64,000 bases of DNA from Desulfosporosinus sp. Sb-LF (GTDB taxonomy: Bacteria; Bacillota; Desulfitobacteriia; Desulfitobacteriales; Desulfitobacteriaceae). The notes beneath the pieces are model-generated. The model worked only from the letters and a program-made list of their open reading frames with translations. It was not told the origin of the DNA and did not search any database. Below are positions 1-7,425 of this stretch, one piece after another; the stretch's first letter is position 1, and each line of letters starts with the position of its first letter. The position numbers and the translations under genes are program-made. The stretch covers positions 310,001-374,000 of the forward strand of contig NZ_SPQR01000003.1 of assembly GCF_004766055.1 (NCBI RefSeq). Direction: 5' to 3'.

Positions 1-66
1 TCCTAAGAGTCCCCCTATCAACACGATGCTGATTCCGATAAGTAACCATAATCCTCTTTTCTTCAT
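1..66 (-). CDS. N-terminus of a membrane or exported protein (partial)
   Basis: The complement strand reads ATG at 66-64 and stays open to the window edge, giving 22 residues that begin MKKRG and continue as a hydrophobic helix ending in GGLLG. A G-rich ribosome-binding stretch lies just upstream (complement of 72-77). This looks like a signal peptide or an N-terminal membrane anchor. The rest lies outside the window, so no function can be assigned. Confidence 0.5.
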   Translation of the reverse strand, partial: MKKRGLWLLIGISIVLIGGLLG

Positions 67-271
67 CTCATGCCCCCCTGGCGGAGTTCTTACCCTACTA
101 ATATGTGTTATTAGCTTGCCCTATTCCACTTGGTGTACCAAATGTATTCTAAGTTAACACCAAACATCCAGCTACTGTCAGAAATAATGATACACATTTA
201 CGCAGGATAAAAAGACCCGAGCCGATGAATGATAGACATAACCGTTTATTTCGGAATGTGAGGTTGAGTCA

Positions 272-739
272 ATGGATGACAAATTAATTTTTCGCCTTAA
301 AGAATTCTATACCTTAGAAACGTTTCAGGTAGCTTTTTACGAAACGCAGGTTTCAGCATCGACCGACGAATACTATAACAAGGCATTCGAAAAAATGGTC
401 CAAATTGAAAGAGGCCACGCGGATTTTTTCGCCCAAGTTTTAGAAAAGGCACAAATCGAGGTCCCCACCTTTGTAGGATCGATATTTAAATTAGCTGGAA
501 ATTTTGTCGGTGAAATGGTAGGCTCCACTGGCCCTGATAATACTTGCAAGCTAGGCGTAGCCCTGGAAAACAAGGCAATAGAAACGTATCGAACCTTTAT
601 TATGGAGAGTAAAAGTAAGCATTACACTGAACTTCGGACGACACTCATGGAATATCTTCTTGATGAAGAATTTCATACACTATGGCTTAGTGACTACATG
701 ACCCATCGTATACCGGCAGAGAGACAATCGAATCGTTGA
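272..739 (+). CDS. ferritin-like diiron protein
   Basis: A 155-residue, all-helical protein with the two ExxH signatures of a ferritin-like four-helix bundle: IERGH near residue 47 and EEFH near residue 132, with further helix glutamates (ETFQ near 16, ENKAIETYR near 100) that can complete a carboxylate-bridged diiron site. The size suits the rubrerythrin/COQ7-like group without a rubredoxin domain. It is probably a cytoplasmic oxidase, peroxidase or iron-handling protein; the substrate cannot be read. It stands alone, with a strong hairpin after it. Upstream at about 182-198 an AT-rich stretch loosely resembles a Fur-type box, too weak to call. Confidence 0.75.
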   Translation: MDDKLIFRLKEFYTLETFQVAFYETQVSASTDEYYNKAFEKMVQIERGHADFFAQVLEKAQIEVPTFVGSIFKLAGNFVGEMVGSTGPDNTCKLGVALENKAIETYRTFIMESKSKHYTELRTTLMEYLLDEEFHTLWLSDYMTHRIPAERQSNR

Positions 740-767
740 TCGGATTATCTCGTCACATCCAAAATCG

Positions 768-821
768 CCAAAAGAAAGAGGCTTTTCACAAGTTCAGCGA
801 ACTATGAAAAGCCTCTTTCTA
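768..821 (+). terminator. hairpin terminator, copy A of a dispersed repeat
   Basis: A stem of about 16 bp (AGAAAGAGGCTTTTCA pairing with TGAAAAGCCTCTTTCT) encloses a small inner hairpin AGTTC-AGC-GAACT. It follows the ferritin-like gene, so it probably ends that transcript. Related sequence recurs at 3894-3936 and 7993-8049. Confidence 0.65.
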
Positions 822-950
822 CATCTCATCTAAAACTAGATATTACCCATTATAAAACAAGTCCTCATAATATTTTTATTTACCATATTGTTACATATAT
901 TCCACACTATGCATAGTATACACCATCTCTTAATAAAGGAGGAAATGCAA

Positions 951-1067
951 ATGGCATTCGGTGGTGTTGATGGAGTGGCTTGCGGAGCAGGTCATGGCTT
1001 AGGAGCTGGAATCGCAGCCGTAGTGGTAATTATTCTACTTCTTATCGCAATGGGAATTGTATTCTAA
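951..1067 (+). CDS. YjcZ-like sporulation miniprotein
   Basis: A 38-residue ORF starting at ATG 951 behind AAAGGAGGAAATGCAA. It has a short Gly-rich head (MAFGGVDG) with one Cys, then a C-terminal hydrophobic helix ending IAMGIVF. This layout (glycine-rich head, one transmembrane helix, ending at or near VF/IF) is that of the YjcZ family of tiny spore-associated membrane proteins. The next gene has the same design 19 bp downstream, so the two form a pair. Expression in the mother cell or forespore is inferred from the family. Confidence 0.7.
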   Translation: MAFGGVDGVACGAGHGLGAGIAAVVVIILLLIAMGIVF

Positions 1068-1086
1068 TTTGAAAGGAGGAAATTAA

Positions 1087-1236
1087 ATGTACGGAATGGG
1101 TTATGGTGGGGCATGTTGTCCTACCCCTGTCGCTCCAGTTGCCCCAGTCGCTGCTTATGGCGTTGGTCGTGGCGTAGGTGTTGGTATCATTGCAGTAGCG
1201 ATTCTGATTCTTATTGCTTTAGGGGTTATATTCTAA
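1087..1236 (+). CDS. YjcZ-like sporulation miniprotein, second of tandem pair
   Basis: A 49-residue ORF with ATG at 1087 behind GAAAGGAGGAAATTAA. The head is MYGMGYGGACC followed by a Pro/Ala/Val repeat (PVAPVAPVAAYG), then a Gly-rich turn and a hydrophobic helix ending LIALGVIF. The helix closely matches that of the preceding gene, suggesting duplication. YjcZ-family proteins are small spore membrane or coat-associated proteins of unknown activity. The CC pair and the Pro/Ala repeat are the visible differences from its partner. A terminator follows at 1251. Confidence 0.7.
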   Translation: MYGMGYGGACCPTPVAPVAPVAAYGVGRGVGVGIIAVAILILIALGVIF

Positions 1237-1250
1237 AGAACTATTATTAA

Positions 1251-1283
1251 AAAGGCTATCATCTGAAAAGGTGGTAGCCTTTA
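1251..1283 (+). terminator. terminator of the YjcZ-like pair
   Basis: AAAGGCTATC pairs with GGTAGCCTTT (one G-U) across a loop of about 12 nt. The trailing T-run is short. It lies 15 bp after the second miniprotein gene. Confidence 0.55.
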
Positions 1284-2143
1284 AACGTCACCAACTTACA
1301 CGAGGTTCCGTTACATTTTATAAAATAAAAAGTACCTTATTGGACAAACAAACTAACATATATTATATGTGTGAAGCAAGCCTAACGTCCTGCAGCTCTT
1401 TCTTCTGTTTTTGATCTTATAGGCTCTTGTCTTAGATCAATTTCATGCTAGACGAACAGACGAAGATGTATGATAGGTTTTCAGTGATCTAATAGGACAA
1501 GCGTTAGCCCTTGGTATGACAACCAGGGGCTTCAACTATACAGGATTTTCCTCTTACTTCATTTGTTATCATAAACCATATTACCATTCCATTTAAAAAA
1601 CCCCCGCGTCCAGAGGTCTTTTGCGCAATGTCCCATGGGCCTTGGCCATTCATTATTGCCCTATGAACATCCAACGGACATGCTAAATAGACTATCTCAA
1701 GAACCCTTTCATTCTTATGTGAGCCTACTATGGGGGCTGAATGTATGATTATAGGGACTCGGCCTAGGTATTTTGCACCTAGGCGTTTTTTTATTTTACA
1801 TTGACCCTGGTATTCTCTTATTACCCCGCATCATATGACCAAACGTCTTAAACGCTTTGCTCTCTTGATAATGCTCAATTAGTAGTGTATCATCCTTACA
1901 TCTCTCTCCACCCTAATGGCTGCAGTTAGGACAGTTAGCCTTGTCTGTTGGATCTAACGTATTATAGTGACAATACTTAGGATTGTCCAAGGTAGTCACT
2001 GCCTTTGAGAGAATAAAGAAAGGATGTGGATTTCTCCACGCCTCGCTTAATATCTTTTTGCTTACAAATTTTAACGTGTATCTTTACGTTTGAAATAACA
2101 AAAACTAGATTTGTTAATACAAAAGCATGAGGAGGTAATCTAA
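1284..2143. other. long gap without a convincing gene
   Basis: No ORF with a believable ribosome-binding site or protein-like composition was found on either strand. Visible structures are a 10-bp hairpin at 1506-1531 (AGCCCTTGGT/ACCAGGGGCT) and the terminator at 1762-1792. On the complement of about 1920-1955 a short open stretch ends CPNCSH, which may be the tail of a lost zinc-ribbon protein, but it is too short to call. Confidence 0.4.
1762..1792 (+). terminator. orphan rho-independent terminator
   Basis: GCCTAGGT pairs with ACCTAGGC across a 7-nt loop, followed at once by GTTTTTTTATTTT. It is a strong terminator with no intact gene upstream, so it may mark the end of a decayed gene or of a small RNA. 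Confidence 0.7.
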
Positions 2144-2263
2144 ATGATGAGAATGAATAAAAGCAAATACAGTTTAATGGAGCCACGTTGGTTAGCCCTC
2201 CACGTTCTTGGCATTGCGGGTGCAGTTTGGCTGGGTAAGGCTTGGGGAGATGCTGACGAATAA
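2144..2263 (+). CDS. small single-helix membrane protein
   Basis: A 39-residue ORF starting at ATG 2144 behind AGGAGGTAATCTAA and ending DADE. Residues 15-32 form a hydrophobic, tryptophan-containing helix (RWLALHVLGIAGAVWLGKAW). A terminator follows 5 bp after the stop, which supports a real monocistronic gene. No family is recognised. One membrane helix with an acidic C-terminus is all that can be said. Confidence 0.6.
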   Translation: MMRMNKSKYSLMEPRWLALHVLGIAGAVWLGKAWGDADE

Positions 2264-2267
2264 GATA

Positions 2268-2302
2268 AGAACCTGCCGTCCGAAAGGGCGGCTCTTTATT
2301 TG
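2268..2302 (+). terminator. terminator after the small membrane protein
   Basis: GCCGTCC pairs with GGGCGGC across GAAA (one G-U pair), extended by flanking AAG.../...CTTT, then TTTATTTG. Confidence 0.65.
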
Positions 2303-2393
2303 TGCAATAGAAAGGCGCCCCTTTCGGAACAGCTTTGATAATATTACTATTTTTAACCATTTTCAGCCCTGAAGGTTGGACATAAAATGGACA

Positions 2394-2621
2394 TCATTTT
2401 TGTGTATTTTGACCAAATACTGAATTAAGTGCATAAAGCTTATTATCGCAAACCTTAAAGCCTTTGTATGAATCTCCCACACTGCCTTTCGGCGTACCCA
2501 ACTTGGCTGTCTATTCGTTGCCACGTTTCAGGTCTTGATCCAAATCTAAGTTCAATAATCTTTCGTTCATTCCGAGCCTAAAGCGTGGTGCGTTCAATTC
2601 TTACCAGTACTTTTTGGACAT
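2394..2621 (-). pseudogene. possible decayed ORF with two in-frame stops
   Basis: On the complement, ATG at 2621 opens 76 codons interrupted by TAA at codon 7 and TAG at codon 37. The segments between (for example LNLDLDQDLKRGNE and SYKGFKVCDNKLYALNS) have protein-like composition. No family is recognised. It lies near the ssb relic on the same strand, so both may be remains of one lost accessory segment. It could also be a chance open frame. Confidence 0.3.
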
Positions 2622-2861
2622 TTATCAATGCTGAGCATTAACCCCCCCCCTTTGCGTTTTGTGCATCCGGAGCATCAGGATATATCGGTTAATAGATTTC
2701 TCATGATTGCCCCTAGCTCGAGTAAATCTTTGATTTTTGAACATTTGGTTCGTTTTATCCTCAGCCCTGAACTTAATATCTCTGCCCATCTCGTCTTCCT
2801 CTCTACCCTGTAACACTTGTCTCCTGTCGTTCATAAGCTAACCCGAGGTGGTGAAACGACA

Positions 2862-3035
2862 GTGTTATTGAGTTGCCCTAATTGCCAGAGTATGGACCAC
2901 TTAAGTAAGTGGATTCAATACACGGCTGAAACCCTGAAAATGAACATTATTCCAGCCGCAAAAAACCCTGTTTATGTCTGCCCAAAATGCTTAAATGTAT
3001 CGATTAGCACAAACCTTGCGCGCATAGACCATTAG
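2862..3035 (+). CDS. small zinc-ribbon-like protein
   Basis: A 57-residue ORF with two CPxC knuckles (CPNC near residue 5, CPKC near residue 44) spaced as in a zinc ribbon. A longer reading from TTG 2817 exists, but GTG 2862 has a GAGGTGG site about 10 nt upstream and is preferred. Cys4 ribbons of this size usually bind zinc and contact nucleic acid or protein; which applies here cannot be read. No partner gene is adjacent, and the surroundings contain decayed genes, so expression is uncertain. Confidence 0.45.
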   Translation: MLLSCPNCQSMDHLSKWIQYTAETLKMNIIPAAKNPVYVCPKCLNVSISTNLARIDH

Positions 3036-3054
3036 CATTCAGCTTAGTAATCAC

Positions 3055-3304
3055 TCAAAATGGGATGTCATCGTCTAGGTAACTTCATGCCCGAGCGAAC
3101 TTTCCGAACTCTTCCGACTTCCACCGCGTAACCCAACGCTTTTGCCCACCTTGTCCCGTATATATTCAATCTGAATACGTACATCCAGTGCCGCCATTTC
3201 CCCTTAGCGAGATAATTTGAAACAAAGCTGGCAAGCAGTCCTTACACCACACAGTAAATGAAGTCTCCCTCTCGTTCTCTCTGAACATTTTTAAAGTTTC
3301 GATC
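3055..3304 (-). pseudogene. ssb: relic of a single-stranded DNA-binding protein gene
   Basis: The complement encodes recognisable SSB pieces in shifted frames: DRNFKNVQRERE-GDFIYCVV, an in-frame TAA where the conserved Trp is expected, LLASFVSNYLAKGK, then after a one-base shift MAALDVRIQIEYIRDKVGK, and, after further disruption, the diagnostic acidic tip DDDIPF followed by TGA at 3057-3055. SSB proteins protect single-stranded DNA and recruit partners through this tip. With at least two frameshifts, one stop and no N-terminal strand it cannot make SSB. It is probably a second, plasmid- or phage-type ssb copy left by a lost element. Confidence 0.75.
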
Positions 3305-3380
3305 GATTGCTAGCCTAAGGAATACCCTGATATTTTTGGGGAAAGATTAACTTATCTTTATTGATTGTGAGGGACGAATT

Positions 3381-3551
3381 GTGCAACTTGAGTTTCAAAG
3401 GAATCTTGGCGTAAAGGATCGGGCCATTCGCATTGTAATTGGGTTAGTTCTATTAAGTTTAGTTATGATGCGTATCGCCCAGGGTTGGATGTACCCCGCT
3501 GCTATTTACCTTGCTGGTATTATCATTTTCGAGGCTACGATAGGCTACTGA
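3381..3551 (+). CDS. DUF2892 (YgaP-like) inner-membrane protein
   Basis: A 56-residue protein starting at GTG 3381 behind TGAGGGA. It opens with the family signature, a basic NLGVKDRAIRIVIG segment, followed by two short hydrophobic helices (about 17-30 and 38-53) forming a membrane hairpin. This is the DUF2892 fold found alone or fused to rhodanese domains. The biochemical role is unknown. It is monocistronic, with no sulfurtransferase gene nearby. It was placed by the N-terminal motif and two-helix pattern; the GTG start matches the family N-terminus. Confidence 0.75.
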   Translation: MQLEFQRNLGVKDRAIRIVIGLVLLSLVMMRIAQGWMYPAAIYLAGIIIFEATIGY

Positions 3552-3647
3552 ATTGTTTATGACATAATGGGTTGGTCAACCCATGAGCGAATTGATCTAC
3601 ATTAACTTTGATCACACACTTGAACAAGGGGATTGGGGATGTGCCTA

Positions 3648-3884
3648 ATGTCTGGAAGGCTAAAGATTGAAATAGTTGATGATAAAAATTTACTTCAAGT
3701 CTATGAATCAGCACCTTGAAAACTTACCTTTATGATGTGTCCCGACGATCCTAAGGATGAAACTTTTCTCGAGATTTACACGGATGTATCTGAGTTCTGG
3801 TCGTTACTTAAGCGACTGCTTGAACTAAGCAATGGCTTTAACGGCCCTTCGGTTGAGCTGCTCGGTAAGACTAAAAATACGTAA
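3648..3884 (+). pseudogene. small ORF interrupted by an in-frame TGA
   Basis: ATG 3648, 7 nt after GGGGAT, opens a 79-codon frame ending at TAA 3884. It is continuous except for TGA at codon 24 (3717-3719). The second part (MMCPDDPKDETFLEIYTD... SEFWSLLKRLLEL) is convincingly protein-like and could also be read from ATG 3732. No family is recognised. A nonsense mutation (for example TGG to TGA) is the simplest explanation. UGA is decoded as selenocysteine elsewhere in this window, but no GGUCU-loop hairpin follows here. Confidence 0.45.
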
Positions 3885-3893
3885 TATGCATAC

Positions 3894-3936
3894 AAAAGCA
3901 ATGAAGTAAGAGGCTTCTCGAAGTTCAGCAAACGAT
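3894..3936 (+). repeat. copy B of the dispersed AGAGGCTT hairpin repeat
   Basis: It shares GTAAGAGGCTTCTCGAAGTTC with copies A (768-821) and C (7993-8049), but the right arm has decayed, so it no longer forms a full stem. It lies 10 bp after the interrupted ORF. Confidence 0.5.
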
Positions 3937-4327
3937 TTTACAATAGGGGAAAACCTATAGTATAGAAGGATTTATAGAATTCATGTAGTGCTTAAGATGT
4001 AGTATTTTTTATTATTATATGCCTCCGTGGTCTTTTTGTGGTCAAGCTATACGAGATAGAGCTTGGGTTCGGTTATGTTTGATGCACTCAGCGACCTCTC
4101 TCCATATAAATATCTAACTGCTTTCAGACTTTCTACTTGGACATAATAGAATAGAAATGGCAGATAGGGCTTCTTTGAGAAATAAAGCCCCTCACTAGGA
4201 TGGATGGAGGGAGAGAGTATGTAAATACTATCGATAATAAATGTACGGGATAATGATTTTGGTAAAAATCAACATTATTAGATTACCTTAATAAGGAGCA
4301 ATCTAACAGCATAAAGGGGGTTTTAAA
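3937..4327. other. intergenic region upstream of the membrane protein
   Basis: AT-rich DNA without a supportable ORF. A weak hairpin GGGCTT...AAGCCC lies at about 4167-4193. The leader just before 4328 contains AAGGGGG, the ribosome-binding site of the next gene. Confidence 0.4.
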
Positions 4328-4939
4328 ATGTTAAGGTTATTTATGAAATTAACAGATTCGTTACAAAAGATTGGCAAGATGAAGGACTCAATTACAATTG
4401 GACTTCTAGGAGGTTTAATGGGGGCAATCTTTATGGATATATCTAATCTGTTAATATTTAAGGCAGGAAAAACAGAAACTTTATATGGACATATTGCTGG
4501 TGGATTATTTGTAGCTCCTTTCAGAACAAAACAAAGGAAGAATTTTATTTTAGGTGAAATAACACATTTAGCAATAGGTTCAATTTGGGGAATTCCATTA
4601 ACTTATATCTTAAGAAAAACTGGAAAGGATCATCATTTACTTAAAGGTGCGCTTATTTCGGCACTTTCTCTAGGTAGTCTTATAGGTGGGCAAAAATTTG
4701 GTGTATTAAAGAAGTTCGGTCTGACAAAGACGTTTTACTCTGCTATATGGAACCATCTTGTTTATGGGTTAGTTTCAGCACAGGCCATAACCTTGTTAGC
4801 AGATCCAACAATATTTGCATCACCTAAAGAAACCAATAATGAGCCGTACAGACAAGTTAAGTCAGCGGCAAGTTATCCATATTCATTCAGGTATAGTAAT
4901 GAGTTTGATCAATCACAACCCCATCATGCAGGACATTAA
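4328..4939 (+). CDS. membrane protein of unknown function
   Basis: A 203-residue protein with about four hydrophobic segments (residues about 23-45, 55-65, 78-95, 105-125 and a weaker one at 140-160), a basic loop FRTKQRKN and a hydrophilic C-terminal tail of about 45 residues. Glycine-rich helices (GLLGGLMGAIFMD) recall small DUF1440/YqhR-like membrane proteins, but no signature is certain. ATG 4328 follows AAAGGGGG. Codon use is more AT-rich than in the housekeeping genes downstream, in keeping with accessory DNA. It is followed by a 63-bp perfect palindrome. Confidence 0.55.
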   Translation: MLRLFMKLTDSLQKIGKMKDSITIGLLGGLMGAIFMDISNLLIFKAGKTETLYGHIAGGLFVAPFRTKQRKNFILGEITHLAIGSIWGIPLTYILRKTGKDHHLLKGALISALSLGSLIGGQKFGVLKKFGLTKTFYSAIWNHLVYGLVSAQAITLLADPTIFASPKETNNEPYRQVKSAASYPYSFRYSNEFDQSQPHHAGH

Positions 4940-4987
4940 TTAGATGCCTATGGAATTTCTATGCTAAACGACAGGATAATAAAATCC

Positions 4988-5050
4988 CGGCATAAGAAGG
5001 CAACTAAGGCCCCAGCATTATGCTGGGGCCTTAGTTGCCTTCTTATGCCG
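4988..5050. repeat. perfect 30-bp inverted repeat with 3-nt loop
   Basis: Positions 4988-5017 and 5021-5050 are exact reverse complements around TTA (outer bases CGGCATAAGAAGG, centre CCCAGCA-TTA-TGCTGGG). There is no T-run on either side. It may be a bidirectional terminator, or the end structure of a lost mobile element. Confidence 0.8.
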
Positions 5051-5518
5051 ATTGTGAACCACATCAACCCCGGGTGCAGGGTCTTTTGTGGCTACTACCG
5101 GTGCAATCAGATCGGGAGCTTGATAACTTAACGACACACATACACCATCAAGGCAGCCGTCCGAAACGGCGTACAGCAGGCCCAATCGGGGTTGATTGAA
5201 TCAGTGAGGTAAATCCAGAAGTCAGTCTAAGAAATAAAAAAGGCGAAGGAATAGACGTATCAATAAGCTCTTAGTTCAAGGCTAAGGGCTATTTTATTGT
5301 CCGCTTGAGGGCTTTTTTATAAAGGATGATCCAAGCTAGCCTTTACTTGTTTCTTAAAATATTAGGGTGTATTAAACTTTAGAATAGATATTTAGACCTT
5401 TAAGACATATCATGAATTATACGTATTTCTGTCTCTATGCAAAGCTTTTCCACATACTTTTTAACTAAGTCAACATTGGTCAGTGCACCGGGGTGGTAAT
5501 TGTTGGGAGGAAGAAGAG
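5051..5518. other. intergenic region with a terminator-like hairpin
   Basis: No supportable gene. AGCTCTTAG (5266-5274) pairs with CTAAGGGCT (5282-5290) and is followed by ATTTTATT. The complement of about 5060-5200 stays open for about 50 codons, but has no start signal or recognised family. Confidence 0.4.
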
Positions 5519-6733
5519 ATGCTGGTTAAAAAAATGCTTGCTGCATTTAAAAGTAATTCAAAGGTATTAAAAATGATAAATCCGGACCCTAGCTCAACCA
5601 ATATAATAACAAGAAGAACTTTCCTAAAAACATTTATCGGGGCGGCTGCAGGTTTTCACTTTTTTGGTCTTTTCTCATTAAAAAATGATACAGAGCTAGT
5701 ACGTCATCAACCAGCTTTAGTTATTGCGGACGAAGTCCAATCTCCCCAGCCTCAGCCTATAATTAATAAGCCCTTTATTAATGCATTTAATCACATAGAA
5801 ACCCCTACCTATGATCGTTCTGGTCAAGCAGTTCATCCGAGCGTAATCGATTTCAAAACAGAGTATGGTATTGAAACTTGGGGAGAATTCCGTTATTGGA
5901 TGGTCTTTACCCCTTATCCCAACTTCAATAGTGCTTTTGAAAATCCTAGCCTTTTGGTCAGCAAGGATGGATTAACCTGGATTGACCCACCAAACATTAA
6001 AAATCCGTTAGCCCTAAAGCCGCTAGGCTCCTTAAACGGTAACTATAATTCTGACCCGGAGTTGGTTTATGACCCGGATCAAAATACATTAATCCTATAC
6101 TGGCGCGAATATAGCGGGAATGTTTTTGAAAAAATTTGGGTTAAAAAAATTAGTTCCGATTATAAGCAAAGCGACAAAATCCTCTGTTTTGAAAAAGCTT
6201 GGGACTACAAAAAAACAGGTTTAGTTCTATCCCCGACGGTTTGGAGAAAAAGTGCAAATGAGTGGTATATGTGGACTACTGACGGAAATTTGACAATGCA
6301 TTTATATGCTTCGACAGATGGTATAACATGGAGTTCAGGACAACCTTGTAGTGTTCCTTGGGATACATGGAATGGCGGGTATATTCCTTGGCATATTGCA
6401 GCTAAGCCTAATCCCATTAAACAAACAATTGATTTTTTAGTTGCTGGATGGCCTAAACAAGGAACGATTAAAGACTGTCAATTGCTCTATGCAACCGCAC
6501 CGATGTCACAACCGAAAGAAATTACAATGCCACTTCTGGGATCATTACTTGTAGCCGGTGCCAGTGATCAATGGGACAATGGTTACATTTACCGAAGCAG
6601 TTTTGTTCTGGAACCTGGAGATGCTCCTAAATTTCGCATCTGGTATTCTGCCTGCTCGAAGGAAAAAGCTTGGCATATTGGCTATACAGAAGGAACCTTG
6701 GATAATATTACGTCAAACACTCAACAAACCTAA
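5519..6733 (+). CDS. Tat-exported beta-propeller protein (glycosidase/sialidase-like fold)
   Basis: 404 residues from ATG 5519, chosen over GTG 5483 because GGGAGGAAG lies just upstream. A twin-arginine motif TRRTFLK near residue 34 precedes a hydrophobic stretch IGAAAGFHFFG, indicating folded export by Tat. The mature part has repeated blade-like units: NPSLLVSKDGLTWIDPP, DPELVYDPDQNTLILYW, SPTVWRKSANEWYMW, YASTDGITWS and FRIWYSACS. These resemble five-bladed propellers of GH43/sialidase-type proteins, where bulky W/Y and Asp residues line the sugar site. No catalytic triad can be assigned with confidence, so it may be only structural or carbohydrate-binding. Monocistronic; a terminator follows. 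Confidence 0.6.
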   Translation: MLVKKMLAAFKSNSKVLKMINPDPSSTNIITRRTFLKTFIGAAAGFHFFGLFSLKNDTELVRHQPALVIADEVQSPQPQPIINKPFINAFNHIETPTYDRSGQAVHPSVIDFKTEYGIETWGEFRYWMVFTPYPNFNSAFENPSLLVSKDGLTWIDPPNIKNPLALKPLGSLNGNYNSDPELVYDPDQNTLILYWREYSGNVFEKIWVKKISSDYKQSDKILCFEKAWDYKKTGLVLSPTVWRKSANEWYMWTTDGNLTMHLYASTDGITWSSGQPCSVPWDTWNGGYIPWHIAAKPNPIKQTIDFLVAGWPKQGTIKDCQLLYATAPMSQPKEITMPLLGSLLVAGASDQWDNGYIYRSSFVLEPGDAPKFRIWYSACSKEKAWHIGYTEGTLDNITSNTQQT

Positions 6734-6779
6734 AGAGAGCATCGTTAACATTAACCGTATACTTATTTAAGAAATAAAA

Positions 6780-6803
6780 AAGGAGAGCAGCTAAGCTCTC
6801 CTT
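6780..6803. terminator. shared terminator between convergent genes
   Basis: AAGGAGAGC (6780-6788) pairs with GCTCTCCTT (6795-6803) across AGCTAA, with an A-run on the left. It can serve both the propeller gene and the converging gene at 6829. The same stem recurs at 7375-7398. Confidence 0.7.
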
Positions 6804-6828
6804 CAGCGTGTCATCATAGACACCGAAG

Positions 6829-7113
6829 TTAATCCACGGCGTCTATGATGTGATCCAACAATTCCCTGGTCTCCACGCCTATGTAATTATATAGTTTATC
6901 AAAAGTTTCCATGCCAACATTTTTCGCACTTCCATGATACGTCGCGGTTTGAACTGCATAACGCGGTTGCATGGAAGCAAAAATATCTACCATAATAGGA
7001 TAGTTACTATACAAGTAATACACACCAACAATTTCAGCTAGAATCGCGCACACAATAATATATCCAAATATTGTTGGTTTGATTAGATCCTTCCACACAC
7101 TATAAACAACCAT
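6829..7113 (-). CDS. small membrane-anchored protein of unknown function
   Basis: 94 residues. Residues about 13-36 form one transmembrane helix (TIFGYIIVCAILAEIVGVYYLY). The remainder is soluble, with a FDKLYNYIG segment and an acidic end LLDHIIDAVD. No family is recognised. The start codon follows GGTGAGAGCG, a moderate ribosome-binding site. The inverted repeat CATAGAC/GTCTATG at about 6816-6847 overlaps the stop region and may contribute to termination. Confidence 0.45.
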   Translation of the reverse strand: MVVYSVWKDLIKPTIFGYIIVCAILAEIVGVYYLYSNYPIMVDIFASMQPRYAVQTATYHGSAKNVGMETFDKLYNYIGVETRELLDHIIDAVD

Positions 7114-7374
7114 AACGCTCTCACCTCAACGTTTAGCCTGCCCCTCCCCCCTACATCTTATACAGATACCTAGGGCACAGGAGAAGGGCCCCCACCGTTT
7201 TGAACGATGAGGGGAACGAATGTAAATAGAGGATGTATATAGAAAGTCAATAGACAATACATGCCAGCTTATGAACTCAGCACATGGATATAATAAGACC
7301 CAGAATAGTAAATAAACGTCTTGAAGAAATAAAACCGCCAACTTGCAAGAAGTTCGTTCCATTTAAAATAAAAA

Positions 7375-7398
7375 AAGGAGAGCTCAATTGCTCTCCTT
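7375..7398. terminator. bidirectional terminator hairpin
   Basis: AAGGAGAGC pairs with GCTCTCCTT across TCAATT, with an A-run before and TTTT after. It has the same stem as at 6780-6803 and probably ends the LysM transcript on the complement strand. The 311 bases between 7114 and 7425 hold nothing else supportable. Confidence 0.7.
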
Positions 7399-7425
7399 TT
7401 CTCACATCTATACGAGCCACTCAGC

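Noticed and set aside
130-141. TTGGT-GT-ACCAA dyad upstream of the ferritin-like gene as an operator
   Set aside because: It is a single short dyad with no repeat and no known regulator; chance cannot be excluded.
1977-2360. 127-codon frame on the complement strand
   Set aside because: It runs through a terminator and antisense to the small gene at 2144-2263, with no start signal or protein-like pattern.
2625-2834. 69-codon complement frame and 61-codon plus-strand frame covering the same bases
   Set aside because: They overlap each other, contain a run of C/G bases and show no start signal; at best they are remains of the same decayed segment as the ssb relic.
3717-3719. TGA read as selenocysteine in the small ORF
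   Set aside because: No SECIS-like GGUCU hairpin follows and no selenoprotein family fits; kept only as a low-interest finding.
7126-7362. 78-codon frame on the complement strand (possible small Cys-containing protein)
   Set aside because: No ribosome-binding site, irregular composition and no family match.
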